The translations under genes and the position numbers were made by a program. From the NCBI RefSeq assembly GCF_963853665.1, contig NZ_OY970459.1:2232001-2296000 (forward strand): a stretch of DNA of 64,000 nt. The letters run 5' to 3'. This document shows, one piece after another, positions 47,421 through 56,620 of this stretch. The notes under the pieces are model-generated. The model did not search any database and was not told the DNA's origin. It saw nothing but the letters and a program-made list of their open reading frames with translations. Each line of letters starts with the position of its first letter. Positions within the stretch are counted from its first letter, which is position 1. The DNA is from Mycobacterium decipiens. Its GTDB lineage: Bacteria; Actinomycetota; Actinomycetes; Mycobacteriales; Mycobacteriaceae.

Positions 47421-48548
47421 GTGCGGACCAGAGTCGCCGAGTTGCTCGGTGTGGAGTTTCCGATATGCGCGTTCAGTCACTGCCGCGATGTCGTGGCCGC
47501 GGTGTCCAACGCGGGCGGGTTCGGGATCCTCGGTGCGGTCGCGCATACCCCCAAACGGCTGGAGAGCGAGCTGACCTGGATCGCGGAGCACACGGGTGGC
47601 CGGCCGTTCGGAGTCGACTTGCTCCTGCCGCCCAAATACGTCGGCGCTGAGCGAGGCGGGATCGACCCACGGCAGGCCCGGGAGCTATTACCCGATCAGC
47701 ACCGGACCTTTGTCGACGACCTGCTGGCCCGCTACGGCATCACTGCGGTCGGGAACCAGGAGCGTTCGCCGTTGGCCGGCGGGCTCAACATCTCGCCCAA
47801 GGGTTACGAGCCGCTGCTCGATGTGGCCTTTGCCCACGACATCCGGCTGATCGCCAGCGCGCTCGGGCCGCCGCCACCGGACCTCGTCGAGCGCGCCCAC
47901 GGCCACGACGTGCTGGTTGCCGCCCTAGCCGGCACGACGCAACACGCGCGGCGACACGCGGCGGCCGGTGTAGACCTGATCGTCGCGCAGGGCACCGAGG
48001 CCGGCGGCCACACCGGCGAGGTGGCGACCATGGTCCTGGTTCCAGAGGTCGTCGATGCGGTCTCTCCGACACCCGTGCTGGCTGCGGGCGGGATCGCCCG
48101 CGGCCGCCAGGTCGCCGCGGCGCTGGCCTTGGGAGCGGAGGGCGTCTGGTGTGGCTCGGTCTGGTTGACCACCGAAGAGGCCGAAACGCCCCCGGTGGTC
48201 AAGGACAAGTTCCTGGCCGCAACATCCTCGGACACGGTGCGGTCCCGGTCGCTGACCGGCAAGCCGGCGCGCATGTTGCGCACGGCCTGGACCGACGAGT
48301 GGGATCGGCCGGAAAGCCCCGACCCGCTCGGCATGCCGCTACAGAGCGCGCTGGTCAGCGACCCGCAATTGCGCATCAACCAGGCCGCCGACCAACCCGG
48401 CGCCAGGGCTCGTGAGTTGGCGACCTACTTCGTCGGGCAGGTGGTCGGGTCGCTCGACCGGGTGCGGCCGGCACGCTCGGTGGTCCTCGACATGGTCGAG
48501 GAGTTCATCGACACCATCGGGCAGTTGAACGGTCTCATGGATAGGTGA
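47421..48548 (+). CDS. Nitronate monooxygenase-family FMN oxidoreductase (Rv1533-like)
   Basis: This 375-residue TIM-barrel flavoprotein is of the nitronate monooxygenase / enoyl reductase II type. The FMN-binding features are FGILGAVAH near the N-terminus, VDLIVAQGTEAGGHTG (the glycine-rich phosphate loop with the His after it) and VLAAGGIARGRQVAAAL then GAEGVWCGSVWL. GTG 47421 is used since it gives the 375 residues recalled for Rv1533; the frame is open to 47385 but would run through the palindrome. The TetR gene starts 6 nt after the stop, so the pair is an operon. Confidence 0.88.
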   Translation: MRTRVAELLGVEFPICAFSHCRDVVAAVSNAGGFGILGAVAHTPKRLESELTWIAEHTGGRPFGVDLLLPPKYVGAERGGIDPRQARELLPDQHRTFVDDLLARYGITAVGNQERSPLAGGLNISPKGYEPLLDVAFAHDIRLIASALGPPPPDLVERAHGHDVLVAALAGTTQHARRHAAAGVDLIVAQGTEAGGHTGEVATMVLVPEVVDAVSPTPVLAAGGIARGRQVAAALALGAEGVWCGSVWLTTEEAETPPVVKDKFLAATSSDTVRSRSLTGKPARMLRTAWTDEWDRPESPDPLGMPLQSALVSDPQLRINQAADQPGARARELATYFVGQVVGSLDRVRPARSVVLDMVEEFIDTIGQLNGLMDR

Positions 48549-48554
48549 TCCGAG

Positions 48555-49247
48555 ATGAGCAGCACCGGCACCCGGCGGCGCCGAGCGGTTAGCGATGAGG
48601 ACAAGTCGCAACGGCGCGAGGAGATCTTGACCGCGGCCAAAAAAGTATTCGCCCGCAAGGGTTTTCATGCCACCACGATCGCGGACATCGCCAAACAGGC
48701 CGGCCTCGCGTACGGCTTGATCTACTGGTACTTCGACTCGAAGGACGACTTGTTCCACGCGTTGATGGCCGTTGAAGAGGATGCCCTGCGGGCTCATGTC
48801 GCGGCCGAATTGGCCTGCGTTGGCGGGTCAACCGACAGCACCGGGGGACAGGCACCGCTTCGGGCGCTGTTGCAGACTTCAGTGCTGGCCACATTCGAGT
48901 TCTTCGAAGCCGACAATGCCACTGTCAAACTGCTGTTCCGCGATGCCTACGCGCTGGGGGACCGGTTCGAAAGGCAGCTCGGCGGGATCTACGAGCGGTT
49001 CATCGACGAAATCGAAGCCGTCGTCGTTGCCGCTCAAGAGCGTGGCGAGGTGGTGGACGTACCGTCCCGGATGGTCGCCTACACGCTGGCGGCATTGGTG
49101 GGGCAGTTGGCACACCGACGGCTCAACACCGACGACAGCGTCACCGCCGGCCAGGTAGCCGACTTTGTCGTTTCGCTGGTGCTAGACGGGCTACGCCCGC
49201 GTCCACCGTCGGCCGGGACCAGCGGTGGTCGGGCCGCCCGAAGCTGA
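48555..49247 (+). CDS. TetR-family transcriptional regulator (Rv1534-like)
   Basis: This 230-residue repressor has the helix-turn-helix in residues ~30–65: FARKGFHATTIADIAKQAGL then AYGLIYWYFDSKDDLFHAL, the classic TetR recognition helix. The C-terminal ligand domain is helical. It follows the flavin oxidoreductase gene by 6 nt. Autoregulation through the palindrome at 47383–47398 is likely. The ligand may be an acyl-CoA or small aromatic, given the thioesterase and oxidoreductase neighbours, but nothing in the sequence proves it. Confidence 0.88.
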   Translation: MSSTGTRRRRAVSDEDKSQRREEILTAAKKVFARKGFHATTIADIAKQAGLAYGLIYWYFDSKDDLFHALMAVEEDALRAHVAAELACVGGSTDSTGGQAPLRALLQTSVLATFEFFEADNATVKLLFRDAYALGDRFERQLGGIYERFIDEIEAVVVAAQERGEVVDVPSRMVAYTLAALVGQLAHRRLNTDDSVTAGQVADFVVSLVLDGLRPRPPSAGTSGGRAARS

Positions 49248-49330
49248 GGGAAGGCTGCCAAACCCCATCGTGAAAGCGTAAGAATTCGGACACGCGCCCA
49301 GATCAAATTGACCGCGACGGGTAGGTCGTG

Positions 49331-49336
49331 CATTAT
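49331..49336 (+). promoter_or_regulatory. Candidate -10 element for the M-box leader
   Basis: CATTAT lies about 10–15 nt ahead of the M-box conserved core and has the TAnnnT pattern of mycobacterial SigA -10 elements, offset by one base. The placement fits transcription starting just before the riboswitch. It is only a pattern match. Confidence 0.35.
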
Positions 49337-49344
49337 CGGTCCGG

Positions 49345-49470
49345 TAAGCACCTCGTTAGGTGAGGCGGCTACACGAACATAGGCCACTGACCCCGAACGT
49401 CGAAAGACGCCCCGGGTCAGGACAGCTCCTCCCGGCTTAAGGGTTGAGCCCAGGTGGCTTCCGGATTAGC
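49345..49470 (+). ncRNA. M-box (ykoK) Mg2+-sensing riboswitch
   Basis: The core CGTTAGGTGAGGCGGCTAC (from 49354) is the conserved M-box start, and ACATAGGCCACTGACC, a hairpin CGTCGAAAGACG and CCCGGCTTAAGGGTTGAGCC follow in the expected order. In M. tuberculosis an M-box is known upstream of Rv1535 and this lies at the same place. M-boxes bind Mg2+ and lower downstream expression when Mg2+ is plentiful. Ends are approximate. The long stretch between it and Rv1535 is its expression platform. Confidence 0.85.
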
Positions 49471-49517
49471 GGACACGTCGTGTGGTGCCAAAGCTCTGAC
49501 GAGTGGGGTGCGGATTT

Positions 49518-49537
49518 CCGACAATCGTCGGTATTTC
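49518..49537 (+). terminator. Weak terminator-like hairpin after the M-box
   Basis: CCGAC and GTCGG form a 5-bp stem with an AATC loop (49518–49531) followed by TATTTC. The stem is short and the U-run imperfect, so it may only be a pause or Rho-linked site within the M-box expression platform. Confidence 0.3.
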
Positions 49538-49603
49538 TGAACTCCTTGTGTTTTGATCGTGCGAGTTGCGCGCGTGTCGTGGCCGTGAGGAGGTGAGGGA
49601 CGC

Positions 49604-49684
49604 ATGAGTTCCGGTGACAGTCCGGGTCGATATCCGGGCTTTGTTTCGTCCCGATCCGGTTTCTCCTCCGACGCTCTCAGCTGA
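49604..49684 (+). CDS. Possible leader peptide between M-box and Rv1535 homologue
   Basis: A 26-codon frame (start MSSGDSPGRYPGFVSSRSG) begins at ATG 49604 after a very strong purine-rich stretch, GAGGAGGTGAGGG (49587–49599). Such a ribosome site in a leader is hard to explain by chance and suggests a translated upstream ORF that could couple translation to Rho-dependent or attenuation control, as the leader ORFs of Mg2+ transport genes do in enterobacteria. Conservation has not been checked. Confidence 0.45.
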   Translation: MSSGDSPGRYPGFVSSRSGFSSDALS

Positions 49685-49808
49685 GTCGTCAATACCAGGT
49701 CAGCCTTCTTGGATCGGAACCGCTACGGGACGGAACTAATTCGGTTTTAGTTCATATGTTCTGGTTTGGTTTCAGTCCTCGTTTTCCAATTCCGTCTAGG
49801 AGGCGATA

Positions 49809-50045
49809 ATGACCGCTGCACTGTACGACGAAGTCGTAACCGTAGCCCCCGCCCCCAAGCTGCAAGTAGTGCGGGATGTATCCCCGATCCCCGCGCCAAA
49901 GAAGGTTGCTCGCCGGGGCGACGCGCTGCCTTTCGGCGCTGGAGGTGACCCGCTGGTCGACGGGGCGGCCCGTTTGCTGAGCATTCCGCTGCGGCACCTG
50001 TACGCCGCGCTGTGGCGCGTCGGGCTGCTCGAAGTCCAGGCCTAA
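49809..50045 (+). CDS. Rv1535-like small protein under M-box control
   Basis: This 78-residue protein starts at ATG 49809 with AGGAGG 5 nt upstream (49798–49803). It is Ala/Val/Pro-rich at the N-terminus (VTVAPAPKLQVVRD) with a short amphipathic C-terminal helix (LLSIPLRHLYAALWRVGLLE) that could lie on a membrane. Length equals M. tuberculosis Rv1535. Function is unknown; control by a Mg2+ riboswitch suggests a role in Mg2+ limitation. A strong hairpin follows the stop. Confidence 0.85.
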   Translation: MTAALYDEVVTVAPAPKLQVVRDVSPIPAPKKVARRGDALPFGAGGDPLVDGAARLLSIPLRHLYAALWRVGLLEVQA

Positions 50046-50082
50046 GTAGGTTCGTCCCATGGCTTATGAGCAATACACGGAC

Positions 50083-50133
50083 CCGAGGGGCTACCCGACT
50101 GCAGGCGCGTCCTGTGGCCAGGTAGCCCCTCGG
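50083..50133 (+). terminator. 13-bp perfect inverted repeat after the Rv1535 homologue
   Basis: CCGAGGGGCTACC (50083–50095) pairs perfectly with GGTAGCCCCTCGG (50121–50133) across a 25-nt loop. It lies between the Rv1535 stop and the ileS T-box. There is no U-run after it, as is usual for mycobacterial hairpin terminators, and the GC-rich stem should be very stable. It probably isolates the two riboswitch-controlled units. Confidence 0.6.
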
Positions 50134-50189
50134 AGCCGGTTGGCGCGGCGTTGAGGATTTGCGGAGCTTCAGTAGCAGCCCCGTAGAAT

Positions 50190-50422
50190 CAGGGCAACGG
50201 CATCGATCCGGCCATCACCGGGGAGCCTTCGGAAGAACAGCCAGTCTGGCCCAGTAGAACCGAACGGGTTGGCCCGTCACAGCCTGAGTTGAGCGGCCAC
50301 GCGTGAGCGTGGCAAGCGGGGTGGTACCGCGGCGCACGCGCACCAGCGTGGCGTCGTCCCCGGCCTGGATCACGGGCACGCAGTGCCGAACGGTGCTGGG
50401 GCATAGGGAGACGACGCGCAAA
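50190..50422 (+). ncRNA. Translational T-box riboswitch controlling ileS
   Basis: The region ahead of ileS carries the T-box element (GGGGTGGTACCGCGG, 50318–50332), the tRNA-acceptor-binding sequence. A short Stem I precedes it with an isoleucine specifier ATC at 50214–50216 in GGCCATCACCGGGGAGCC, the compact actinobacterial type. A hairpin GCCACGC/GCGTGGC with a GTGA loop (50296–50313) is Stem III. Downstream, GTCGTCCCC (50353–50361) can pair with GGGAGACGAC (50406–50415, one bulged A), which buries the ileS ribosome site. Uncharged tRNA-Ile should free it. Translational T-boxes on ileS are established in mycobacteria. Limits are approximate. Confidence 0.9.
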
Positions 50423-53400
50423 GTGACCAATAACGCATATCCGAAACTCGCCGGCGGGGCACCCGACTTTCCGGCACTCGAGCTCGAGATCCTTGACTAT
50501 TGGGCCCACGACGACACCTTCCGGGCCAGCATCGCCCGGCGCGACGGTGCCCCCGAGTACGTGTTCTACGACGGGCCCCCGTTTGCCAACGGCTTGCCGC
50601 ACTACGGGCACCTGCTCACCGGCTACGTCAAGGACATCGTGCCGCGATACCGCACCATGTGCGGTTACCAAGTCGAGCGTCGCTTCGGCTGGGACACTCA
50701 TGGGCTGCCCGCCGAACTCGAAGTCGAGCGTCAGCTGGGCATCACCGACAAATCCCAGATCGAGGTCATGGGCATCGTGGCGTTTAACGACGCCTGCCGG
50801 GCATCGGTGTTGCGCTACACCGACGAATGGCAGGCGTATGTGACCCGCCAGGCCCGCTGGGTCGACTTCGACAACGATTACAAGACGCTCGATCTGTCCT
50901 ACATGGAGTCGGTGGTCTGGGCATTCAAACAGCTGTGGGACAAGGGCCTGGTGTACGAGGGCTACCGGGTGCTGCCCTACTGCTGGCGTGATGAAACTCC
51001 GCTGTCCAATCACGAACTGCGAATGGATGACGACGTCTACCAAAGTCGCCAAGATCCCGCGGTCACAGTGGGATTCAAGGTGGTGGGCCGCACACCGGAC
51101 AACCCGCTGGATGGCGCCTATCTGCTGGTATGGACGACGACTCCGTGGACCCTGCCGTCGAACCTCGCGGTTGCCGTAAGCCCGGACGTCACTTACGTAC
51201 TGGTCGGAGCGGGCGATCGTCGTTTCGTGCTGGCCGAAGCACGGTTGAGCGCCTACGCCCGCGAGCTTGGTGAGGAGCCCGAGGTGCTCGGCAGCTACCC
51301 CGGCTCCGAACTATTGGGCACCCGCTACTTGCCCCCATTTGCGTATTTTATGGACTCGCCCAACGCTTTTCAGGTGCTGGCCGGCGACTTTGTGACGACC
51401 GAGGACGGCACCGGCATTGTGCATATGGCGCCGGCCTACGGCGAGGACGACATGGTGGTCGCGGAGGCGGTCGGAATCGTGCCGGTCACTCCGGTCGATT
51501 CCAAGGGCTGCTTCGACGTCACCGTTCCCGATTACCAAGGGCAACATGTCTTTGACGCCAACACGCAGATCGTCCGGGACCTGAAGACCGCAAGCGGCCC
51601 AGCTGCGGTGAACGGCCCTGTGTTGATCCGCCACGAAACCTACGAGCACCCCTACCCGCACTGCTGGCGATGCCGCAACCCGCTGATCTACCGGGCCGTG
51701 TCGTCGTGGTTCGTCGCCGTCACCAAGTTCCGTGACCGCATGGTGGAACTGAACCAGCAGATCGCCTGGTATCCCGAACACGTCAAGAACGGTCAGTTCG
51801 GGAAGTGGCTGCAGGGCGCCCGGGATTGGTCGATCTCCCGGAACCGCTACTGGGGCACGCCGATTCCGGTGTGGAAGTCTGACGACCCGGACTACCCGCG
51901 CATCGACGTGTACGGCAGCTTGGACGAGCTGGAGCGTGACTTCGACGTTCGCCCGACCAATTTGCACCGGCCCTACATCGATGAGCTCACTCGGCCCAAC
52001 CCCGACGATCCCACCGGGCGTAGCACGATGCGGCGCATACCGGATGTGCTCGACGTGTGGTTCGACTCGGGCTCCATGCCGTACGCGCAGGTGCACTACC
52101 CGTTCGAGAATGCGGATTGGTTCGACGGGGCCCATCGCGGGAGCCCCGACAAGCAGGTCGACGCGCATTATCCCGGCGATTTCATCGTCGAGTACATCGG
52201 ACAGACCCGTGGCTGGTTTTACACACTGCATGTGCTGGCCACTGCGCTCTTCGACCGGCCGGCATTCAAAACCTGTGTGGCGCACGGGATTGTCCTTGGT
52301 TTCGATGGCCAGAAGATGAGCAAGTCGCTGCGCAACTATCCGGATGTGACAGAGGTGTTCGATCGTGACGGCTCCGACGCCATGCGATGGTTTCTGATGG
52401 CCTCGCCGATCCTGCGCGGCGGCAACCTGATCGTCACCGAACAGGGAATTCGCGACGGTGTGCGGCAAGTCCTGCTGCCACTCTGGAACGCCTACAGCTT
52501 CCTGGCTCTCTACGCTCCGAAAGTCGGTACCTGGCGCGTCGATTCGACGCATGTGCTGGATCGCTACATCCTGGCCAAGCTGGCCGTGCTACGCGATGAC
52601 ATCAGCGCGTCCATGGAGATCTACGACATCCCTGGTGCCTGCGAGCAGTTGCGCCAGTTCACCGAGGCATTGACGAATTGGTATGTGCGACGTTCGCGTT
52701 CGCGGTTCTGGGAGGAAGACGCCGATGCGATAGACACCCTGCACACGGTGCTGGAGGTGACTACGCGGCTGGCCGCCCCGCTGCTTCCGCTGATCACCGA
52801 GATGATCTGGCGCGGTCTCACGCGCGAGCGCTCGGTGCACCTGACGGACTGGCCAAAGTCCGACCTGCTGCCATCGGATGCCGACCTGGTCGCCGCGATG
52901 GACCAGGTACGAGATGTCTGCTCGGCCGCATCGTCGCTGCGCAAGGCCAAAAAGCTGCGGGTGCGGCTGCCCTTGCCGAAGCTCACTGTGGCAGTGGACA
53001 ACCCACAACGGTTGAAGCCATTCACCGACCTGATCGGCGACGAGCTCAACGTCAAGCAGGTCGAACTGACCGATGCGATTGACGCCTATGGGCGATTCGA
53101 GCTCGCCGTCAACGCCCGGGTGGCCGGGCCGCGGCTGGGCAAGGATGTGCAGGGCGCCATCAAGGCGGTCAAGGCCGGCGAAGGCGTCGTCAACCCGGAC
53201 GGCACCTTGTCGGTGGGCCCCGCGGTGCTGGCGCCCGACGAGTTCAGCTCCCGGCTGGTGGCCGCCGACCCGGAGTTCACCGCGGCGTTGCCCGATGGGG
53301 CCGGACTGGTTGTTCTCGACGGCACGGTGACCCCTGAACTCGAAGCCGAGGGCTGGGCCAAGGATCGCATCCGCGAACTGCAGGAGCTGCGTAAGTCGAC

Positions 53401-53584
53401 CGGGCTGGATGTAACCGATCGCATCCGCGTGGTGATGTCGGTGCCTGTTGACCGCGAAGACTGGGCGCGCACCCACCGCGACCTCATCGCCGGCGAAATC
53501 CTCGCCACCAGCTTCGAATTCGCCGAACCCGCGGAGGGTGTGGACATCGGTGACGGCGTGCGGGTGAGTATCGCGAAAACCTGA
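50423..53584 (+). CDS. ileS: Isoleucyl-tRNA synthetase
   Basis: This 1053-residue class I aminoacyl-tRNA synthetase charges tRNA-Ile. The HIGH-type motif is in [12 protein letters not shown] and the KMSKS loop is [13 protein letters not shown]. The editing domain lies between (e.g. [18 protein letters not shown]). GTG 50423 ([12 protein letters not shown]) is used, since the longer frame to 50303 would cover the T-box. The Shine–Dalgarno AGGGAG (50405–50410) lies in the sequestrator of that riboswitch. Near residue 580 a 12-residue stretch (around [10 protein letters not shown]) is absent from the remembered M. tuberculosis protein (1041 residues), matching the length difference. Confidence 0.97.
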   Translation: MTNNAYPKLAGGAPDFPALELEILDYWAHDDTFRASIARRDGAPEYVFYDGPPFANGLPHYGHLLTGYVKDIVPRYRTMCGYQVERRFGWDTHGLPAELEVERQLGITDKSQIEVMGIVAFNDACRASVLRYTDEWQAYVTRQARWVDFDNDYKTLDLSYMESVVWAFKQLWDKGLVYEGYRVLPYCWRDETPLSNHELRMDDDVYQSRQDPAVTVGFKVVGRTPDNPLDGAYLLVWTTTPWTLPSNLAVAVSPDVTYVLVGAGDRRFVLAEARLSAYARELGEEPEVLGSYPGSELLGTRYLPPFAYFMDSPNAFQVLAGDFVTTEDGTGIVHMAPAYGEDDMVVAEAVGIVPVTPVDSKGCFDVTVPDYQGQHVFDANTQIVRDLKTASGPAAVNGPVLIRHETYEHPYPHCWRCRNPLIYRAVSSWFVAVTKFRDRMVELNQQIAWYPEHVKNGQFGKWLQGARDWSISRNRYWGTPIPVWKSDDPDYPRIDVYGSLDELERDFDVRPTNLHRPYIDELTRPNPDDPTGRSTMRRIPDVLDVWFDSGSMPYAQVHYPFENADWFDGAHRGSPDKQVDAHYPGDFIVEYIGQTRGWFYTLHVLATALFDRPAFKTCVAHGIVLGFDGQKMSKSLRNYPDVTEVFDRDGSDAMRWFLMASPILRGGNLIVTEQGIRDGVRQVLLPLWNAYSFLALYAPKVGTWRVDSTHVLDRYILAKLAVLRDDISASMEIYDIPGACEQLRQFTEALTNWYVRRSRSRFWEEDADAIDTLHTVLEVTTRLAAPLLPLITEMIWRGLTRERSVHLTDWPKSDLLPSDADLVAAMDQVRDVCSAASSLRKAKKLRVRLPLPKLTVAVDNPQRLKPFTDLIGDELNVKQVELTDAIDAYGRFELAVNARVAGPRLGKDVQGAIKAVKAGEGVVNPDGTLSVGPAVLAPDEFSSRLVAADPEFTAALPDGAGLVVLDGTVTPELEAEGWAKDRIRELQELRKSTGLDVTDRIRVVMSVPVDREDWARTHRDLIAGEILATSFEFAEPAEGVDIGDGVRVSIAKT

Positions 53585-53592
53585 GCTGCGGG

Positions 53593-54159
53593 CTAGGGCT
53601 TGGCTGCGCGCCAGCGCTGCCGATCGCCGCGCACCTCAACCTCAACATCGTGGAATCCCGCTGCGCGGAGGCGATCCGGCAGGCCCTCGGGCGCGAGTGG
53701 GTTGCAGGTGTCGCGGAAATGCAGGATCCGGAACATCACCGATGGCACGCCGTCGCTGCCGGCGAAGACGCCACCGGGGCGAAGCACTCGGAACGCCTCA
53801 GCGAACAGCCGGTCCTGTAGCTCTGCCGTTGGGATGTGGTGGGCCATCGTGAAGCAGACCACGGAGCTGAACTCGTCGGCCGGCAATCCGGTGTCGGTGC
53901 CGTCGCCGTTGATGATGCGCGCGCGATCCCCATACAACCCCTGCAGGCGTTGTGCCATCGGCGTGTCGATCTCAACCGCAGTGAGCTTGGGTGTTGCCTT
54001 CACCAGTACCCGCAGATTTGCGCCGTACCCCGGCCCGATCTCGAGGGCGTTGTCGCCCAGATCCACATCGGCGAGCACCCACGGCAGCAGTTGGCTCTCG
54101 ACCTCCTTCGCCCAGCGCTTCGAGCTGCAGCACCATCTGTGACAAAGGTTCATCGCCAT
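53593..54159 (-). CDS. Class I SAM-dependent methyltransferase
   Basis: This ~188-residue protein has the SAM motif NALEIGPGYGANLRVL, the acidic VEIDTPMAQRL at strand 2, INGDGTDTGLP and the post-motif LRPGGVFAGSD, all of the UbiE/Methyltransf_11 type. ATGs at 54159 and 54153 are equally plausible starts. The gene converges on ileS with an 8-nt gap, and its start is ~40 nt from the divergent dinX. In M. tuberculosis, as recalled, ileS is followed directly by dinX, so this is an extra gene or one lost there. The substrate is unknown. Confidence 0.78.
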   Translation of the reverse strand: MAMNLCHRWCCSSKRWAKEVESQLLPWVLADVDLGDNALEIGPGYGANLRVLVKATPKLTAVEIDTPMAQRLQGLYGDRARIINGDGTDTGLPADEFSSVVCFTMAHHIPTAELQDRLFAEAFRVLRPGGVFAGSDGVPSVMFRILHFRDTCNPLAPEGLPDRLRAAGFHDVEVEVRGDRQRWRAAKP

Positions 54160-54200
54160 AGGGAAAACGTAGCGCAGTAGCCCCAAATAGCATCACGGAT

Positions 54201-55610
54201 GTGGAGTCCCGCTGGGTGCTGCACCTGGACATGGACGCGTTCTTTGCCTCGGTCGAACAGCTCACCCGACCGACCCTACGGGGGCGGCCGGTGCTGGTTG
54301 GCGGGCTGGGCGGGCGGGGCGTGGTGGCCGGCGCGAGCTATGAAGCGCGGGTGTTCGGCGCCCGATCGGCCATGCCGATGCATCAGGCCCGCAGGCTGAT
54401 CGGCGTGACGGCGGTCGTGTTGCCGCCGCGCGGTGTGGTCTATGGGATCGCGAGCCGCCGGGTGTTCGACACCGTACGCGGACTGGTGCCCGTCGTCGAG
54501 CAGCTGTCTTTCGACGAGGCGTTCGGAGAGCCGCCACAACTTGCCGGGGCATCGGCCGAGGATGTCGAGACGTTCTGCGAGCGCTTGCGGAGGCGGGTGC
54601 GCGACGAGACCGGCTTGATCGCCTCGGTCGGCGCGGGCTCGGGCAAACAGATCGCCAAGATCGCGTCCGGCCTGGCCAAACCCGACGGCATTCGGGTGGT
54701 CCGGCGCGCCGAAGAGGAAGCGCTGCTCAGCGGGTTGCCGGTGCGGCGGCTGTGGGGTATCGGCCCGGTGGCCGAGGAAAAGCTGCATAGGCTCGGCATT
54801 GAGACGATCGGCCAGCTGGCCGCGTTGAGCGACGCCGAGGCGGCCAACATCCTGGGCGCTACGATTGGTCCCGCGCTGCACCGGCTGGCCCGCGGTATCG
54901 ACGACCGACCGGTCGCAGAGCGTGCCGAAGCCAAGCAAATCAGCGCCGAGTCCACGTTCGCCGTCGATCTGACCACCATCGAGCAATTGCGCGAAGCGAT
55001 CGACCCCATCGCTGAGCACGCTCACCAACGTCTGGTGCGCGACGGCCGCGGCGCCCGCACCGTCACGGTGAAGTTGAAGAAATCGGACATGAGCACACTG
55101 ACCCGCTCGGCGACCATGCCCTACCCGACGACCGAGGCCGGCGCATTGGTTGCGGTGGCCCGGCGGCTGCTGCTGGACCCACATCAGATCGGGCCCATTC
55201 GTCTTCTGGGCGTTGGGTTTTCCGGTTTGAGCGAGGTGCGCCAGGAGTCACTGTTTCCGGACTTCGACCTGACGCCGGAGACGTCGCAGGCGCATCAGTC
55301 CTTCGAAACACCGGGAGCCGCGCCGCTGGCCGCACCCGACACGTCGGCGTGGCGGGTGGGCGACGATGTCGCCCACCCCGATCTCGGGCACGGCTGGGTG
55401 CAGGGCGCGGGCCACGGCGTGGTGACCGTGCGGTTCGAGACGCGTGGTTCAGGCCCGGGCCCGGCGCGGACGTTCCCCGTCGATACCGGCGACATCGCCA
55501 CCGCTAACCCGGTAGACAGCTTGGACTGGCCGGACTACATCGGCCAGTTGCCGGTCGAGGAGTTGGCTGGCCCCTCACCCCCAACGGTCGATGACGTCGG
55601 CGACCGGTGA
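54201..55610 (+). CDS. dinX: DNA polymerase IV (Y-family)
   Basis: This 469-residue Y-family translesion polymerase is the Rv1537 (DinX/DinB1) orthologue. Palm residues are in [15 protein letters not shown] and LSFDEAF, which carry the three catalytic acids. The steric/finger region [13 protein letters not shown] and the helix-hairpin-helix [17 protein letters not shown] follow. QESLFPDF near residue 350 resembles a beta-clamp binding motif. The C-terminal ~110 residues include a [17 protein letters not shown] segment, an extra domain found in actinobacterial members. The start is GTG 54201; the next GTG is not family-like. Confidence 0.92.
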   Translation: MESRWVLHLDMDAFFASVEQLTRPTLRGRPVLVGGLGGRGVVAGASYEARVFGARSAMPMHQARRLIGVTAVVLPPRGVVYGIASRRVFDTVRGLVPVVEQLSFDEAFGEPPQLAGASAEDVETFCERLRRRVRDETGLIASVGAGSGKQIAKIASGLAKPDGIRVVRRAEEEALLSGLPVRRLWGIGPVAEEKLHRLGIETIGQLAALSDAEAANILGATIGPALHRLARGIDDRPVAERAEAKQISAESTFAVDLTTIEQLREAIDPIAEHAHQRLVRDGRGARTVTVKLKKSDMSTLTRSATMPYPTTEAGALVAVARRLLLDPHQIGPIRLLGVGFSGLSEVRQESLFPDFDLTPETSQAHQSFETPGAAPLAAPDTSAWRVGDDVAHPDLGHGWVQGAGHGVVTVRFETRGSGPGPARTFPVDTGDIATANPVDSLDWPDYIGQLPVEELAGPSPPTVDDVGDR

Positions 55611-56555
55611 GTTCGCCGCCAGCGCGGCCATCAGCAGCACCCGGGCCTGGGACGGCGGCAGTCGCGGTACCATCACCGCGCCGGCATCCACCAGGTCGTG
55701 CCCGGGCCCGTAGCCTGCGCCGACCCGCGCGCCGGCGACCCGGCTAGACACCGCGACAACCACCGGGTCGTGTCCATCCCGACAGTGTCGACGGACCCCG
55801 TCGATCACGGCTGCCCCGGCGTTGCCCGAGCCCAGCGCCTCCAATACCACGGCGCGCGCGCCGGCCGCCACACAGGCGTCCATCGCCACCGAGTCACTTC
55901 CCGGATAGACCGCGACGATGTCGACGCGTGGCGCCGTGGCGGCGCTGAGATCGCCGAGATATGGCCGCGGTTTGGTGTGCGTAAGCCGCACGCCGGCCGG
56001 GGTAACACCAAGCGACTCCCCGGCGAATCCGCTCAGGTCCGGATTGGCCACCTTGCGTAGGCCCAACGGCTGCAACACCCGGCCGCCGAAACTCACCAGC
56101 ACCCCAAGGTCGCGGGCGGCCGGGTCGGCCGCCAGCGCCAGCGCGTCGCGCAGGTTGGCCGGACCATCGGCGTCGGAGGCGTCGGCACTGAGCAAGGCCC
56201 CGGTCACCACGACCGGGGCGCTACCCGCATAGGTGAGGTCCAGCCACAGTGCGGTCTCTTCGAGCGTGTCGGTGCCGTGAGTGATGACCACCCCGTCTGC
56301 GCCGTCGCGGATCGCGGCTTGGATCGAAGCGCCCATCCGATCCCAATCGGCGGGCGTCAGCTTTGAGCTGTCATGCGCCATCAGGTCGACTATTTCGATG
56401 TCCAGGTCGATGTCGAGGCCTGCGATCAGCGCCGCCCCGCACTGGGTTGGCCGCAGTACCCCATCGGGGCCTGCGGTGGTCGAGATTGTCCCTCCGGTGG
56501 TGATGACGGTGACGCGAGCCATGCGGGCATCATTCCGCACGTGGATTGCTCCCAT
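55575..56555 (-). CDS. ansA: L-asparaginase
   Basis: This 326-residue type I/II asparaginase hydrolyses asparagine to aspartate and ammonia. The two catalytic threonine motifs are [11 protein letters not shown] (with the nucleophile) and [22 protein letters not shown] carries a substrate-binding serine. ATG 56555 gives the same 326 residues recalled for Rv1538c; ATG 56522 ([10 protein letters not shown]) would start nearer the first strand. The 3' end overlaps that of dinX by 36 nt in convergent arrangement. Confidence 0.92.
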   Translation of the reverse strand: MGAIHVRNDARMARVTVITTGGTISTTAGPDGVLRPTQCGAALIAGLDIDLDIEIVDLMAHDSSKLTPADWDRMGASIQAAIRDGADGVVITHGTDTLEETALWLDLTYAGSAPVVVTGALLSADASDADGPANLRDALALAADPAARDLGVLVSFGGRVLQPLGLRKVANPDLSGFAGESLGVTPAGVRLTHTKPRPYLGDLSAATAPRVDIVAVYPGSDSVAMDACVAAGARAVVLEALGSGNAGAAVIDGVRRHCRDGHDPVVVAVSSRVAGARVGAGYGPGHDLVDAGAVMVPRLPPSQARVLLMAALAANSPVADVIDRWG

Positions 56556-56620
56556 CCGGTTGCGGGGGTCTGGTCGGGCCGCGTCGGTCATAGCGGTTGG
56601 CCCTGAGGGATGATGGTGGA

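Noticed and set aside
50059..50154. 31-codon ORF (start MAYEQYTDPRGYP) between Rv1535 and ileS
   Set aside because: It is built over the two arms of the 13-bp hairpin and has only a poor ribosome site, so the hairpin explains the sequence better.
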